Source: Flavobacterium panacagri (GTDB lineage: Bacteria; Bacteroidota; Bacteroidia; Flavobacteriales; Flavobacteriaceae). From it: a stretch of DNA of 64,000 nt. The DNA lies in assembly GCF_030378165.1 (NCBI RefSeq), contig NZ_CP119766.1:2418001-2482000 (forward strand), in the 5' to 3' direction. A program made the translations under genes and the position numbers. This document shows, piece after piece, positions 25,679 to 36,000 of this stretch. The notes below the pieces were generated by a model. It was given only the letters and a program-made list of their open reading frames with translations. It was not told the DNA's origin and made no database searches. Within the stretch, counting starts at the first letter, position 1. Each line of letters begins with the position of its first letter.

Positions 25679-28600
25679 ATGACTAACTTTTTAATTACTA
25701 AAAGCAGATCAAAATACTTTAAGAATTTGGGAGTCCTAATTCTGATGCTGGTATGCTCTGCTGCGGTAAATGCGCAAATTACTGTTTCGGGTACTGTATC
25801 TGATGGTAGCGGACCAATACCAGGTGTCAATATTATTGTAAAAGGAACTAAAACCAGTACTGTTTCTAACTTTGACGGAACATATACACTACAATCTGTT
25901 CCTGCCAATAGTATTCTGGTTTTTAGTTTTATAGGATATAAGCCTCATGAAGTTTTAGTAAACAACAAAACTAAAATAGATGCGGTATTAGAAGAAAATT
26001 TAAATGACTTAAAAGAAGTTGTTGTAATTGGATACGGAACTGCTAAAAGAGCAGATTTAACAGGTTCTATTTCGTCTATCTCTAGCGCTGCAGTAACTCA
26101 ATCAGTTGCTACAACTATTGATCAGGTTTTACAAGGACGTGCAGCGGGTGTGCAGATACAGCAAAATAGCGGTACACCAGGAGGAAGTTCTTCAGTGCGT
26201 ATTCGTGGTATTAGCTCTATAACCGGTTCAAATGAACCTATTTATGTGATAGATGGTGTTATTATTGACGGAAATTCAGGTTCTTTAAATACCAACCCGC
26301 TTGCGGGAATTAATCCAAACGACATTGCTTCTATTGATATTTTGAAAGATGCTTCTGCAACTGCAATTTATGGTTCTAGAGCGGCAAATGGTGTAATCAT
26401 GGTAACAACTAAAACAGGGAGAAAAGGAGACTTGACTTTAAATTTTGACAGTTATATTGGATGGCAGGAAATGCCGAAACAGTTGCAGGTTCTTAATTTA
26501 AGAGAATATGGAACCCTTAAAAATACGCGTTCAGACTTGGGAATTGTACAAAGAGATCCTTATTTTATCCGTCCTGATTTATTAGGGGAAGGAACAAACT
26601 GGCAGGATGAATTGTTTCAAACAGGTTTAATTCAAAGCTATAACTTATCTGCGTCTGGTGGTTCTGATACTACAACTTATGCATTAGGTATGTCGTATTT
26701 TGATCAAGAAGGAACTATAATTGGATCCTCTTTCGATCGTATGACTATTCGTGGTGTTATTGATTCTCAGGTAAAGAAATGGATGAAAGTGGGGGTAAAT
26801 ATGAATGTTTTTAAAACCAATCAAGTGACCACTGTTAATGATGATTCGGTAATCCTGACAGCTTTAAAGCAAACGCCAAATGTGGCAGCCCGAAATGCTG
26901 ATGGAACTTTTGATGGACCAGATACAACTGAATTCGTTCAAACCAATCCATTAGGAATTGCAATGCTGAAAGATAATCATGGAAAAGATTATGGAGTTAG
27001 AGGAAATGTTTATGCAGAAATTAGTTTTACAAAAGATTTAAAACTTAGAACACAATATTCTATAGATTATGGTTTTGGAAACCGATATACTTTTAATCCG
27101 TCTTATACTTTTGGAGCATTATCAAATGAGGTTAGAGAAGGAACAAGAACAAAATCTACCAGCGAAAACTGGATCTGGACTAACACTTTGACTTATAATA
27201 AAATATTTGGAAAACATAATGTTAATGCGATGCTTGCAGAAGAACTTCAGGAAAGAAACTGGGAAAATCTTTACGGCTATCGCTCTGGATATTTAACAAA
27301 TGGAGCAACAGACTTAAATGCGGGTGATCCAACAACAGCACGAAATTCTAATGCAAGTTCTACAAATTCTCTAAGTTCTTACTTTGGAAGGGTAGCTTAC
27401 ACATTTGATGACAGATATTTTATAACAGGAACGATTAGAAGAGATGGATCTTCACAATTTGCAGAAGGTAATAAATGGGACTGGTTCCCAGCTGCAGGTT
27501 TGGCTTGGAAGATATCAAATGAAGGATTCTTAAAAGAGAATCAGACAATCAATAATCTTAAATTACGTGCTGGCTGGGGAGTTACAGGTAATTCAAGCGT
27601 GCCAAATAATGCTTATACTTCTGTTTATGGTACTTCGGCAACCAATTGGGGAAGCGGACAGATTGCAACCAATACGGCAAATCCAGATTTGAAGTGGGAA
27701 AAATCAAACCAGACAAATATTGGTTTAGATCTTGGACTTTTTAATAATAGAGTAGAAATTACCGCAGACGTTTATTACAAAAGAACAGATGATTTATTAT
27801 TAAGATTGTCACTTCCAGCTTATGTTGGTACAACAGGACAAGGGTCGACTTCTCCGCCTTTTGCAAATATTGGATCTCTTGAAAATAAAGGTATTGAGTT
27901 TACTCTAAACACAATCAATATGCAACGACCAGATTTTCTTTGGAAATCAAACTTTAATATCTCTATGAATAGGTTTAAAGTATTGAAATTAAATTCTGAG
28001 TCAGGAGTTTATGATCAGACTTTACAGCAAGGTTCAGATGTGACAGTGGTTACTCGCAGTGCAGTAGGACAAACATTAGGACAATTTTATGGATATAAAG
28101 TTATTGGACGTTTTGAAAAAGCAACAGATTTCTATTATAAAGATGCATCAGGAACTGTAAAGCCTACAGCATTACCAGAAGGAATGGTTATTGGCGAAAA
28201 CGGTGTTTGGATTGGAGATTATATGTTTGAAGATGTCAATAAAGATGGCGTAATCAACGAAAAAGATGCTGGTTATATTGGAAATCCTAATCCAGATTTC
28301 ACTTTTGGTTTTAACAACAGTTTTTCATTCAAAGGATTTGATGTGAGCATTTTATTTACAGGTTCTTATGGAAATGATGTTTTAAATTATCAAAGACGTT
28401 GGTTAGAAAATCCTCGTGAAAATACTAATTTATTGAAAACAGCTTTGGGATATGCGCAATTGGAATTAATAGACCCGAATGGTCCTAATGATTACAGAAA
28501 TGTACAGATTGTGGGCGGTGATCCTTATATGCCAAGAATTGGAGCTTCATCAGCATCTTCTGCTTCTAACTATCGTTTGAGCAATAGATTTGTAGAAGAT

Positions 28601-28846
28601 GGTTCGTATGTTAGGCTTAAAAACATTTCTATTGGTTATAATCTACCAAAGGATTTGTATTCTAAATATGGAATTTCAAATATCAAAGTTTACTCAAACA
28701 TGCAGAATGTTTTAACCTTTACTAAATATAAAGGATATGATCCTGAAGTTGGTGCGATAAATCAAAATCAGCTTTTAAACGGTATCGATAATGGACGTTA
28801 TCCTTCACCAGTAACAACTACACTTGGAATCAACATTAATTTCTAA
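25679..28846 (+). CDS. SusC/RagA-type TonB-dependent outer-membrane transporter (xylan oligosaccharide)
   Basis: 1055 residues. The signal peptide ends about residue 33 (SAAVNAQ). A carboxypeptidase-regulatory-like domain follows (ITVSGTVSDGSGPIPGVNII to FIGYKPHEV), then the plug with the SusC segments VVVIGYGTAKRADLTGSISS, VQIQQNSGTPGGSSSVRIRG, IYVIDG and ILKDASATAIYGSRAANGVI, and a long beta-barrel ending in TTTLGININF. With the SusD 10 bases downstream it forms the TonB-powered import complex for large glycans. Xylan as the cargo is inferred from the operator sites and the GH10 gene at the operon end. Confidence 0.95.
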   Translation: MTNFLITKSRSKYFKNLGVLILMLVCSAAVNAQITVSGTVSDGSGPIPGVNIIVKGTKTSTVSNFDGTYTLQSVPANSILVFSFIGYKPHEVLVNNKTKIDAVLEENLNDLKEVVVIGYGTAKRADLTGSISSISSAAVTQSVATTIDQVLQGRAAGVQIQQNSGTPGGSSSVRIRGISSITGSNEPIYVIDGVIIDGNSGSLNTNPLAGINPNDIASIDILKDASATAIYGSRAANGVIMVTTKTGRKGDLTLNFDSYIGWQEMPKQLQVLNLREYGTLKNTRSDLGIVQRDPYFIRPDLLGEGTNWQDELFQTGLIQSYNLSASGGSDTTTYALGMSYFDQEGTIIGSSFDRMTIRGVIDSQVKKWMKVGVNMNVFKTNQVTTVNDDSVILTALKQTPNVAARNADGTFDGPDTTEFVQTNPLGIAMLKDNHGKDYGVRGNVYAEISFTKDLKLRTQYSIDYGFGNRYTFNPSYTFGALSNEVREGTRTKSTSENWIWTNTLTYNKIFGKHNVNAMLAEELQERNWENLYGYRSGYLTNGATDLNAGDPTTARNSNASSTNSLSSYFGRVAYTFDDRYFITGTIRRDGSSQFAEGNKWDWFPAAGLAWKISNEGFLKENQTINNLKLRAGWGVTGNSSVPNNAYTSVYGTSATNWGSGQIATNTANPDLKWEKSNQTNIGLDLGLFNNRVEITADVYYKRTDDLLLRLSLPAYVGTTGQGSTSPPFANIGSLENKGIEFTLNTINMQRPDFLWKSNFNISMNRFKVLKLNSESGVYDQTLQQGSDVTVVTRSAVGQTLGQFYGYKVIGRFEKATDFYYKDASGTVKPTALPEGMVIGENGVWIGDYMFEDVNKDGVINEKDAGYIGNPNPDFTFGFNNSFSFKGFDVSILFTGSYGNDVLNYQRRWLENPRENTNLLKTALGYAQLELIDPNGPNDYRNVQIVGGDPYMPRIGASSASSASNYRLSNRFVEDGSYVRLKNISIGYNLPKDLYSKYGISNIKVYSNMQNVLTFTKYKGYDPEVGAINQNQLLNGIDNGRYPSPVTTTLGININF

Positions 28847-28856
28847 AAACTGCACA

Positions 28857-30488
28857 ATGAAAACAAAGAAAATATTTTACACGGCTTTAATTATTGCATT
28901 GCCATTTGTTTGGACGAGTTGCAGCGATATTTTGGAAGTTGAACCGAATGATGTAATTACTAAAGAAAACTTCTACAAGACTGAATCCGATTTTCAGGCT
29001 GCGACAGGACCGTTATACAACAAAGTATGGTTCGATTTTAATGATAAATTTTATTATGGTTTAGGAGATGGACGTGCGGCAAATATGTATGCACCTTTCT
29101 CAGACTATGTATATCCTTTTACAGATTTAACAGAAACGGGATTAACTGGACCATTAGTTTCAGCTTGGGCTTCATTATACAATGTAGTACAGCAGTCCAA
29201 TAATGTTATCATTGGGATTTCCGGAAGTCCGTTGAATGATGCTGTAAAAAACAGATATATTGCTCAAGCTCGTTTTATGAGAGGAACAGCTTACTGGTAT
29301 CTAGCTTCTCTATGGGGAGATGTGATAATCTCAACAGATCCAAGAGAGTTGGTGAAAAATCCAATTGTAAACAAAAACCCAATGAAAGATGTTTACGAAT
29401 TTTCAATACGTGATTTAGAATTTGCTGCTAAATATCTTCCAGAAACTGCTGGTCAGGCTGGACGTTTGACAAGGTACAGCGCATTCGGAATGCTTTCTCG
29501 TGTGTATTTATCATTTTCAGGAGTTAGCGACAATCCGAACAGCGGAACTCGCAATCAGGAATATCTTGATCTGGCTAAAAAAGCTGCAGAAAAAGTAATG
29601 AGTTCTGGCCCTTACAGTTTGATGGCTAATTATGAAGATTTATTCATGATTGATAATAATAACAACTCCGAATCTATGTTTGCTTTACAATGGGTTCCAA
29701 ACGGAGATTATGGCGTTAACAATACTCAGCAGGCTTATTTTGCATTAGGTTCTGATATTACTGGAGATGATGCCGCTTGGGGATATTGGACAAGAGCATC
29801 GTATGATGTTTTAAAAGAATACGAATCAAAAGATCTTCGCCGAAGAGCGACATGGATGGCTGATGATGATTTTTATCCAGAAATTAATAAATCAAATGGT
29901 GGCTATACCGTTAATCACAGCAAAGAATTTGTAAACATAAAAAAAGGAGTTGTGGGGTCTACTAAAGACAACTCAAAAATTACCCGTATGAATTCTGCTT
30001 TGAATACCAATATGCTGCGTTTGGCCGAAGTTTATCTAAACTATGCGGAAGCTGCTTTAGGAAACAATGCTTCCACTTCAGATGCGGCTGCTTTAGAAGG
30101 CATAAACAAATTACGAACACGTGCAGGTCTTACGCCAAAAACATCTTTAACTTATGCAGATATTATACACGAAAGAAGAGTAGAATTGGCTATGGAAGGA
30201 CAATACTGGTATGATTTAGTAAGAAGAGCCTATTACAAACAGCAGGAAGTGATTAATTATATAACAGGACAGGACAGAGGAACAATTCAGCCTATTCTTT
30301 ATGATGCTGCGACTAATACCGTTTCTATAGACCCGGCAAGAAGCAGCAGTCCACGTGCCATTGGTGTTATCGATGCGACAATTTTCCTTCTTCCTTACCC
30401 AGAATCTGAGTTAGTCCAGAATCCGTTATTGAGAGAAAATCCTGTTCCATATCAGTTTACAGAAGAGAAGATTAAAGATTTATTCTAG
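28857..30488 (+). CDS. SusD/RagB-type surface glycan-binding lipoprotein
   Basis: 543 residues from the ATG at 28857, 10 bases after the susC stop. The lipobox WTSCSDILEVEPND places the lipid on Cys22. SusD features are the N-terminal EPNDVITKENFYKTESDF, helical TPR-like segments (RYIAQARFMRGTAYWYLASL), NMLRLAEVYLNYAEAALG, GINKLRTRAGL, and VELAMEGQYWYDLVRRAYY. SusD proteins cap the SusC barrel and open with substrate. It is the second gene of the susC operon. Confidence 0.95.
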   Translation: MKTKKIFYTALIIALPFVWTSCSDILEVEPNDVITKENFYKTESDFQAATGPLYNKVWFDFNDKFYYGLGDGRAANMYAPFSDYVYPFTDLTETGLTGPLVSAWASLYNVVQQSNNVIIGISGSPLNDAVKNRYIAQARFMRGTAYWYLASLWGDVIISTDPRELVKNPIVNKNPMKDVYEFSIRDLEFAAKYLPETAGQAGRLTRYSAFGMLSRVYLSFSGVSDNPNSGTRNQEYLDLAKKAAEKVMSSGPYSLMANYEDLFMIDNNNNSESMFALQWVPNGDYGVNNTQQAYFALGSDITGDDAAWGYWTRASYDVLKEYESKDLRRRATWMADDDFYPEINKSNGGYTVNHSKEFVNIKKGVVGSTKDNSKITRMNSALNTNMLRLAEVYLNYAEAALGNNASTSDAAALEGINKLRTRAGLTPKTSLTYADIIHERRVELAMEGQYWYDLVRRAYYKQQEVINYITGQDRGTIQPILYDAATNTVSIDPARSSSPRAIGVIDATIFLLPYPESELVQNPLLRENPVPYQFTEEKIKDLF

Positions 30489-30531
30489 TTATCAGAAATA
30501 AAAAACTAAAAGACATAAAAAAGACATAAAT

Positions 30532-31896
30532 ATGAAATATATTTTAAATAAAAAGTATTGGGCACCCATCGCACTTCTTGGAATGATGGTTTTCAGTACG
30601 TTGTTTACATCATGTGACAATAACGATTCTGAAGGCGGTTCGATGACAATTACGAGAGTATTTTTAGAAGATATAAACTCTTCTGTGCCAGATAGAGAAG
30701 TAAGTTTTGCTCGTTTAGGACAATTATTGCGTATCGAAGGTTCAGGATTTACGGGACTGAAGAAGGTTTATATTAATGGATATTCCACTTATTTTAATGT
30801 GGTATTTGTAACAAACAATTCGATGTTGGTCAGTATATCTGCTGATACTCCGATTTCAGATGCAGATCCTTCAGTAAGAAATACAATTCGTTTTGTAAAT
30901 GATTCTCATGAAGTAACATTTCCTTTTCAAATTCGTGCAGGAAAACCAGTAATTTCTAGTATTTCTAACACGATGCCAAATCCAGGTGAAACAATTAGTG
31001 TGGCTGGAGCTGGTTTAACAGAAGTAAGTAAAGTAGTTTTTCCAGGAAATGTGGAAGTGACTTCTGGAATTACTTCAGATGAAGATGGTGAGTTATTTAC
31101 AGTTGTTGTTCCAAATGGTATTTCAGATTTAGGAGGTTCAATTTATGTAGAAACATCAAATGGAGGTGTTTATTCTCCGGCTTATTTTAATTTCAAAAAA
31201 GGATTATTGCTTAATTTTGATGGACAAGGTTCTCACGGATATTGGGGAACTTCAACAAGTATGATTCAGCCTGCAGATTTAGAATCCGCTGCGATTGGAA
31301 TTGGAAATACTTCACAAGGAAAATATGTTCCTCATCGTCCAGCTCGTATTGCTTCTTTTGATGCTGCGAAAAACAGATGTTCAGAAGTTTGGACAGCAGG
31401 AAACGGAGTAGACAACTGGAGAGCACAATTAACGCCTTATATTCCTGCGACTACACCTTTGGATAAAGTTGCATTTCAATTTGATATTTTGGTTCCAGAA
31501 GTTTGGGCTCAGTCAGGTTTCTTAAAAATTTGTATGATTAATAATTTCAACGGTGGCGAATGGGCTGGAGCTTGTTACAATTATGTTCCTTGGATTTTAG
31601 ACGGAAAAGCTGTAGGAGTACAAACAACGGGATGGATTACAGTTACAATTCCGTTAAACAAATTCTATGCATGGTCAAAAGAAGCGTTTACTTTCGAAAC
31701 GGTATTGGCTTATCGTGAAGCGGCGACCTACCAAAACTTTGGAATTTATTTCGAAAATTCTGATGTAAAACTATCCAATGTTACTGGAAGTGCAAGTGAA
31801 GTAGAATTCCCATCAAAAGCAACTTCTGTAAAAGTGTACACTGACAATTGGAGAATTGTACCATTAGATACGCCAGTTTACAATGATTTTAACTAA
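30532..31896 (+). CDS. IPT/TIG-domain surface glycan-binding protein (SGBP-B-like)
   Basis: 454 residues, lipoprotein ([10 protein letters not shown]). Two IPT/TIG immunoglobulin-like domains follow: about 40-130 ([40 protein letters not shown]) and about 138-215 ([20 protein letters not shown]). The C-terminal half (about 225-450: [57 protein letters not shown]) resembles the carbohydrate-binding end of SusE/SGBP-B proteins. It should help hold xylan at the surface. It lies third in the operon, between SusD and the modular GH10. No catalytic signature is visible. Confidence 0.85.
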   Translation: MKYILNKKYWAPIALLGMMVFSTLFTSCDNNDSEGGSMTITRVFLEDINSSVPDREVSFARLGQLLRIEGSGFTGLKKVYINGYSTYFNVVFVTNNSMLVSISADTPISDADPSVRNTIRFVNDSHEVTFPFQIRAGKPVISSISNTMPNPGETISVAGAGLTEVSKVVFPGNVEVTSGITSDEDGELFTVVVPNGISDLGGSIYVETSNGGVYSPAYFNFKKGLLLNFDGQGSHGYWGTSTSMIQPADLESAAIGIGNTSQGKYVPHRPARIASFDAAKNRCSEVWTAGNGVDNWRAQLTPYIPATTPLDKVAFQFDILVPEVWAQSGFLKICMINNFNGGEWAGACYNYVPWILDGKAVGVQTTGWITVTIPLNKFYAWSKEAFTFETVLAYREAATYQNFGIYFENSDVKLSNVTGSASEVEFPSKATSVKVYTDNWRIVPLDTPVYNDFN

Positions 31897-31909
31897 CAAA
31901 AACCACAAA

Positions 31910-34117
31910 ATGAAATCTAAATATATCATACCAATAATCGCTTCATCGCTAATGATTTTATCATCATGTGATGATAATTTGATGGAGTGGGGAAAAGACC
32001 CAGAACATGGAGCAGTAACAGGAGCTGAGCTTCCACTAGCTTTAGTAGAAAAAATCAGCCGTTATGAGCCATTAAAAAACTATTCAGATTTTCCTTTAGG
32101 AAATGGGATTGGAATCAGTTTATACATGAGTGATGCAGCCTATAGAAAAATTGTAAATGACAATTTTGATGAGGTTACACCTGGTTACGAAATGAAACAT
32201 GGTGCTATGGTAAATGCTAAAGGAGAAATTAATTTTACTAATGTAGATGCTTTTATCGCCGCAACAAAAAGTGCAGGACTAAAAGTTTTTGGACATACTT
32301 TGATCTGGCACTCTAATCAAAATGCAGGTTACTTGAATGGTATTATTGCTCCAACAGTAATTCCAGGTTCAAGCGGGGCTAATATTTTAGATTTAGCGCC
32401 TATAAAAGATGGTTCCTTCACGGGCTGGGCAAGAAATAATCCAGGAAAAGGAATCACAACTGTTGCCAATTCAGGTTTAACTAGTACATCAGCAGCAATT
32501 CAGCTGGCATCTAGTGCTTCATCTTCTGCAGCTTACAGTTTGCAGTTGACATCACCAAATGTACCAATTGTAGCGGGACACAACTATGAAATTTCATTTT
32601 ATATTAAATCTGATGTTGCAGGTAAAGGACGTATTTCATTTAATGCTTCTTTAACCAATCAATATCCTTATAAAGATTGGTTCGCAACTGGAGGAACTTG
32701 GACAGAAGCTTTTGCTACAACTTCTTCCTGGCAACAAGTTAAAATTAAATTGGCTCCGGGAGATTTTAAAACAGGAAGTACCACTTTTCAGTTTAATATC
32801 GATTTAGGATATCTTCCAAACGTAACGTATCTGATCGATGCGAATACTTTAGCTGTTGTAGATTTAGATGCTGCAACAGGACCTGTTAATTTGGTTTCTA
32901 ATGGAAATTTTAATTCAGGAATAACTGGATGGAGTAGAGCTAATGGAGCAGCTGATGCTTTAAGTGCAGGAACAGGAGCTGCAAATGTTTATGAGGGAAG
33001 CGGATCGATGAAAGTCGTAAATGCTACGAGTACTCCAACAGAGCAATGGAGAACTCAAATTCAGACTACTTTTACTGCTGCATTGACAGCAGGAAAAAGC
33101 TACACGATTTCTTATATGATTCGTTCGGAAGCTAATGGTTCTGTAAGGTGTTCCACTACACCATCATCATTAGCAAATTATCAGGGAGATCAGACAACGA
33201 CTACTACATGGAAACAAATAGAATGGAAAATCACTGCAAAAGGTGGTGAGACCGGTTTTGGTTTTGATTTAGGAGGAGCTGCAGGAACTTATTATATCGA
33301 TAATGTTTTAGTGACTGATGGATCATCTTCTGGAACTGGATCAACAGCACCTGTTACAATCGAAAAAACAGATGCAGAGAAAGCTAAAATTATTGGCGAT
33401 GCCATGACTGATTGGATTTCTAAAATGATGACACATTATAAAACAGGTGTTTTTTCTTGGGATGTTGTAAATGAACCAATGAAAGAAGACGGAACTTTAA
33501 GAAATGGAAGTGAAGGTGATACGGCAACAGACTATTTCTCATGGGTAAAATATCTTGGAAAAGATTATGCTGTAAAAGCATTCAAATTGGCCCGTCAATA
33601 TGGAAATACAACGGATAAACTTTTCATCAACGATTATAATTTAGAATCTAGATTGGATAAATGTGATGGATTAATCGAATATGTAAAATATATCGAAAGC
33701 CAAGGAGCTCAAGTTGACGGAATTGGTACACAAATGCACATTGGTTTAACAACAGATAAAGAGAAAATAGTTCAAATGTTCCAAAAACTGGCAGCATCAG
33801 GAAAATTAATTAAAATTTCTGAATTAGACATAAGATTAGGAACTGCAACGCCAACTGTAGCACAACAGGCTTCGCAAGCAGAAATGTATCAGTATGTAAT
33901 CGATATGTACAAAAAATACATTCCTGTTCCACAACAATACGGAATCACGATTTGGGGTGTTTCTGATAATGCTAAAGAGCACGAATACTGGCTTCCAAAT
34001 GAATCCCCAAACCTTTGGGATGCCAATTATGTTCGTAAACATGCTTATAAAGGAGCTGCTGATGGTCTTGCTGGAAAAGACGTAAGTAAAGACTTTTCAG
34101 GAGAATTAGTTAAGTAA
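31910..34117 (+). CDS. GH10 xylanase with two CBM4_9-like modules inserted in the barrel, lipoprotein
   Basis: 735 residues from the ATG at 31910, 13 bases after the previous stop; the upstream in-frame ATG overlaps that gene. The lipobox is LSSCDDN. The GH10 barrel starts at about 55 (DFPLGNGIGISLYMSDAA, then KVFGHTLIWHSNQNAGYLNG) and is then interrupted. Residues about 155-470 hold two beta-sandwich modules, IKDGSFTGWARNNPGKGI and SNGNFNSGITGWSRANG, of CBM4_9 type. The barrel resumes with the acid/base Glu522 (WDVVNEPMKED) and ends after the nucleophile Glu638 (KISELDIRLG). Such inserted modules are known in Bacteroidetes surface xylanases. It is the probable outer-surface enzyme of this operon. 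Confidence 0.94.
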   Translation: MKSKYIIPIIASSLMILSSCDDNLMEWGKDPEHGAVTGAELPLALVEKISRYEPLKNYSDFPLGNGIGISLYMSDAAYRKIVNDNFDEVTPGYEMKHGAMVNAKGEINFTNVDAFIAATKSAGLKVFGHTLIWHSNQNAGYLNGIIAPTVIPGSSGANILDLAPIKDGSFTGWARNNPGKGITTVANSGLTSTSAAIQLASSASSSAAYSLQLTSPNVPIVAGHNYEISFYIKSDVAGKGRISFNASLTNQYPYKDWFATGGTWTEAFATTSSWQQVKIKLAPGDFKTGSTTFQFNIDLGYLPNVTYLIDANTLAVVDLDAATGPVNLVSNGNFNSGITGWSRANGAADALSAGTGAANVYEGSGSMKVVNATSTPTEQWRTQIQTTFTAALTAGKSYTISYMIRSEANGSVRCSTTPSSLANYQGDQTTTTTWKQIEWKITAKGGETGFGFDLGGAAGTYYIDNVLVTDGSSSGTGSTAPVTIEKTDAEKAKIIGDAMTDWISKMMTHYKTGVFSWDVVNEPMKEDGTLRNGSEGDTATDYFSWVKYLGKDYAVKAFKLARQYGNTTDKLFINDYNLESRLDKCDGLIEYVKYIESQGAQVDGIGTQMHIGLTTDKEKIVQMFQKLAASGKLIKISELDIRLGTATPTVAQQASQAEMYQYVIDMYKKYIPVPQQYGITIWGVSDNAKEHEYWLPNESPNLWDANYVRKHAYKGAADGLAGKDVSKDFSGELVK

Positions 34118-34133
34118 TTTTTAAGTTAGTTTT

Positions 34134-34173
34134 AATCCATAATATGAACCGTAAAAAGTTTATATTATGGATT
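34134..34173 (+). terminator. Hairpin terminator after the susC operon
   Basis: AATCCATAATAT at 34134-34145 pairs perfectly with ATATTATGGATT at 34162-34173, followed by a T-rich run. It is AT-rich and so only moderately stable, but it is 17 bases past the GH10 stop. Confidence 0.65.
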
Positions 34174-34204
34174 ATTTATTTTTTAATTTTTTAAAAGAAT
34201 TAGA

Positions 34205-35830
34205 ATGTTCCAATTTTCCCAAAGTACGGCTGTAATACTATTTTTTGTTCTGACTCAATTTGGTTTTTCTCAAGAGAAAATACCTCATCTGCAGCAAAAA
34301 GGAAATAAAACGCAGCTCATTATCAATAATAAACCTTTTATAATAAGAGGCGGAGAATTAGGAAATTCTTCTGCCACCAGTATGGAAAGCATGGAAACCA
34401 TTTGGCCCAAATTGGTTGATATGAATCTCAACACTGTTTTAACGCCAATCTATTGGGAACTTATAGAACCAGAAGAAGGGAAATTTGATTTTGCTTTGGT
34501 TGATGATTTAATTCTTAGAGCCAGAAAAGAAAATTTAAAACTCGTTTTTCTTTGGTTTGGGTCTTGGAAAAATAGTATGTCAAGCCATGCTCCGGCTTGG
34601 GTAAAATTAATTCAGAAAAAATATCCAAGGGTTAAAGATGACAAAGATAAAAGCCATGAAATTCTAACGCCTTTCAGCGAAAATAATCTACAGGCGGATT
34701 TAAATGCGTTTAAAAAATTAATGTCGCATATTAAAGATTTCGACCAAAGAGAACAAACCTTAATTATGATCCAAGTGGAGAACGAAATCGGAATGTTGCC
34801 AACGGCTCGTGATTATCATTCTTTAGCGAATGCCGCTTTCAAAAAAGAAGTACCAAAAGAATTGATTCAATATTTACAGAAAAACAAAGAAAAACTGGTT
34901 CCAGAATTTTTGGGAATCTGGAAGAAAAACGGATTTAAAACTACTGGAAATTGGGAAGACATTTTTGGAAAAGGCCTGCATACCGATGAAATTTTTATGG
35001 CTTGGTATTTTTCAAAATTTACTAATATAATTGCAAAAGCAGGAAAGGATGTCTATCCAATTCCAATGTTTGTGAATGCCGCTTTAAATGCACCAGAAAA
35101 AAAACCAGGGCAATATCCAAGTGCAGGACCGTTGCCACATCTTATGGATGTCTGGAAAGCAGCAGGAAATTCAATTGATTTTCTAGCGCCAGATTTTTAT
35201 AATCCGTCATTCAAACAATGGAATGATTTATTTATGCGACAAGGCGATCCATTATTTATTCCAGAACATCGTTTTGATGAAACGGCGCCTTTTAAAGGTT
35301 TGTATGCTATCGGACATTATGAAGCCATTGGTTTTTCGCCTTTTTCAATAGAATCAGTTACAGATGCTAAAAAAGAACCACTTGGGAAAATTTATGATCT
35401 AGTCCAGCAGTTAACACCAACAATTGAAGCCAATAAAGGACAAGGAAAAATTGATGGTGTTTTACTAGACAAAGAAAATAATACTCAGATTATAAAAATG
35501 GGTAATTATGAATTCACCTTTAAGCATGATTATACGCTAAATTGGTCTGATGGAGCAAAAGAGAATGTTTGGCCAATGTCAAGTGCCATTATTATAGAAA
35601 TTGCTAAAGACGAATTTTATATTGCAGGTTCCGGAATTGTAGTCACTTTTAAATCTTTAAAAGAAAATCTAAACGCTGGAATTTTAAAAACCGATCAAGG
35701 TAGATTTGAAAATGAAAAATGGAGAACCATCAGGCATTTTAATGGCGACCAAACGCATCAAGGCAGACATTTGAGAATTTCAGTCGGCGATTACGAAATC
35801 CAGAAAATAAAATTATATAGTTATGAATAG
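34205..35830 (+). CDS. GH35-like glycosidase with DUF5597-type C-terminus
   Basis: 541 residues with a signal peptide (to about residue 22, QFGFSQ). The clan GH-A barrel shows PFIIRGGELGNSSA, MNLNTVLTPIYWELIEPEEG, the acid/base Glu194 in MIQVENEIG and a probable nucleophile Glu354 in PLFIPEHRFD. The C-terminal 160 residues form beta-sheet and resemble the domain that accompanies beta-galactosidases of the CjBgl35A kind. Substrate may be beta-galactoside decorations or another beta-glycoside on plant hemicellulose. It follows the susC operon terminator by about 30 bases, so read-through is possible. Family assignment between GH35 and GH42 is less sure. Confidence 0.8.
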   Translation: MFQFSQSTAVILFFVLTQFGFSQEKIPHLQQKGNKTQLIINNKPFIIRGGELGNSSATSMESMETIWPKLVDMNLNTVLTPIYWELIEPEEGKFDFALVDDLILRARKENLKLVFLWFGSWKNSMSSHAPAWVKLIQKKYPRVKDDKDKSHEILTPFSENNLQADLNAFKKLMSHIKDFDQREQTLIMIQVENEIGMLPTARDYHSLANAAFKKEVPKELIQYLQKNKEKLVPEFLGIWKKNGFKTTGNWEDIFGKGLHTDEIFMAWYFSKFTNIIAKAGKDVYPIPMFVNAALNAPEKKPGQYPSAGPLPHLMDVWKAAGNSIDFLAPDFYNPSFKQWNDLFMRQGDPLFIPEHRFDETAPFKGLYAIGHYEAIGFSPFSIESVTDAKKEPLGKIYDLVQQLTPTIEANKGQGKIDGVLLDKENNTQIIKMGNYEFTFKHDYTLNWSDGAKENVWPMSSAIIIEIAKDEFYIAGSGIVVTFKSLKENLNAGILKTDQGRFENEKWRTIRHFNGDQTHQGRHLRISVGDYEIQKIKLYSYE

Positions 35831-35831
35831 G

Positions 35832-35975
35832 TTTTTTTAGCCACGAATTCACGAATTTTTTTTTTAAAATCTTTGTCTGCAGAATAATCAAATTACACAA
35901 ATTAATTTGTGTAATTGCTGATAATTAAAACACAAAGATTTTAAAAAAAAAATTCGTGAATTCGTGGCGAAAAAA
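35832..35975. repeat. Long palindromic element with central perfect palindrome
   Basis: The left arm (TTTTTAGCCACGAATTCACG, then A and T runs and AAAATCTTTG) pairs with the right arm (CAAAGATTTT, A run, then CGTGAATTCGTGGCGAAAAA). The centre at 35891-35916 is itself a 26-bp perfect palindrome starting AATTACACAAATT. It fills the spacer between the GH35-like gene and the esterase gene. There is no ORF. Confidence 0.9.
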
Positions 35976-36000
35976 TTGACACCAAGAAAGACTAAATAGC

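Noticed and set aside
28824..28856. Earlier in-frame start of the xylan SusD
   Set aside because: It lies inside the susC gene and would place 11 residues before a good lipoprotein signal. The ATG at 28857 fits better.
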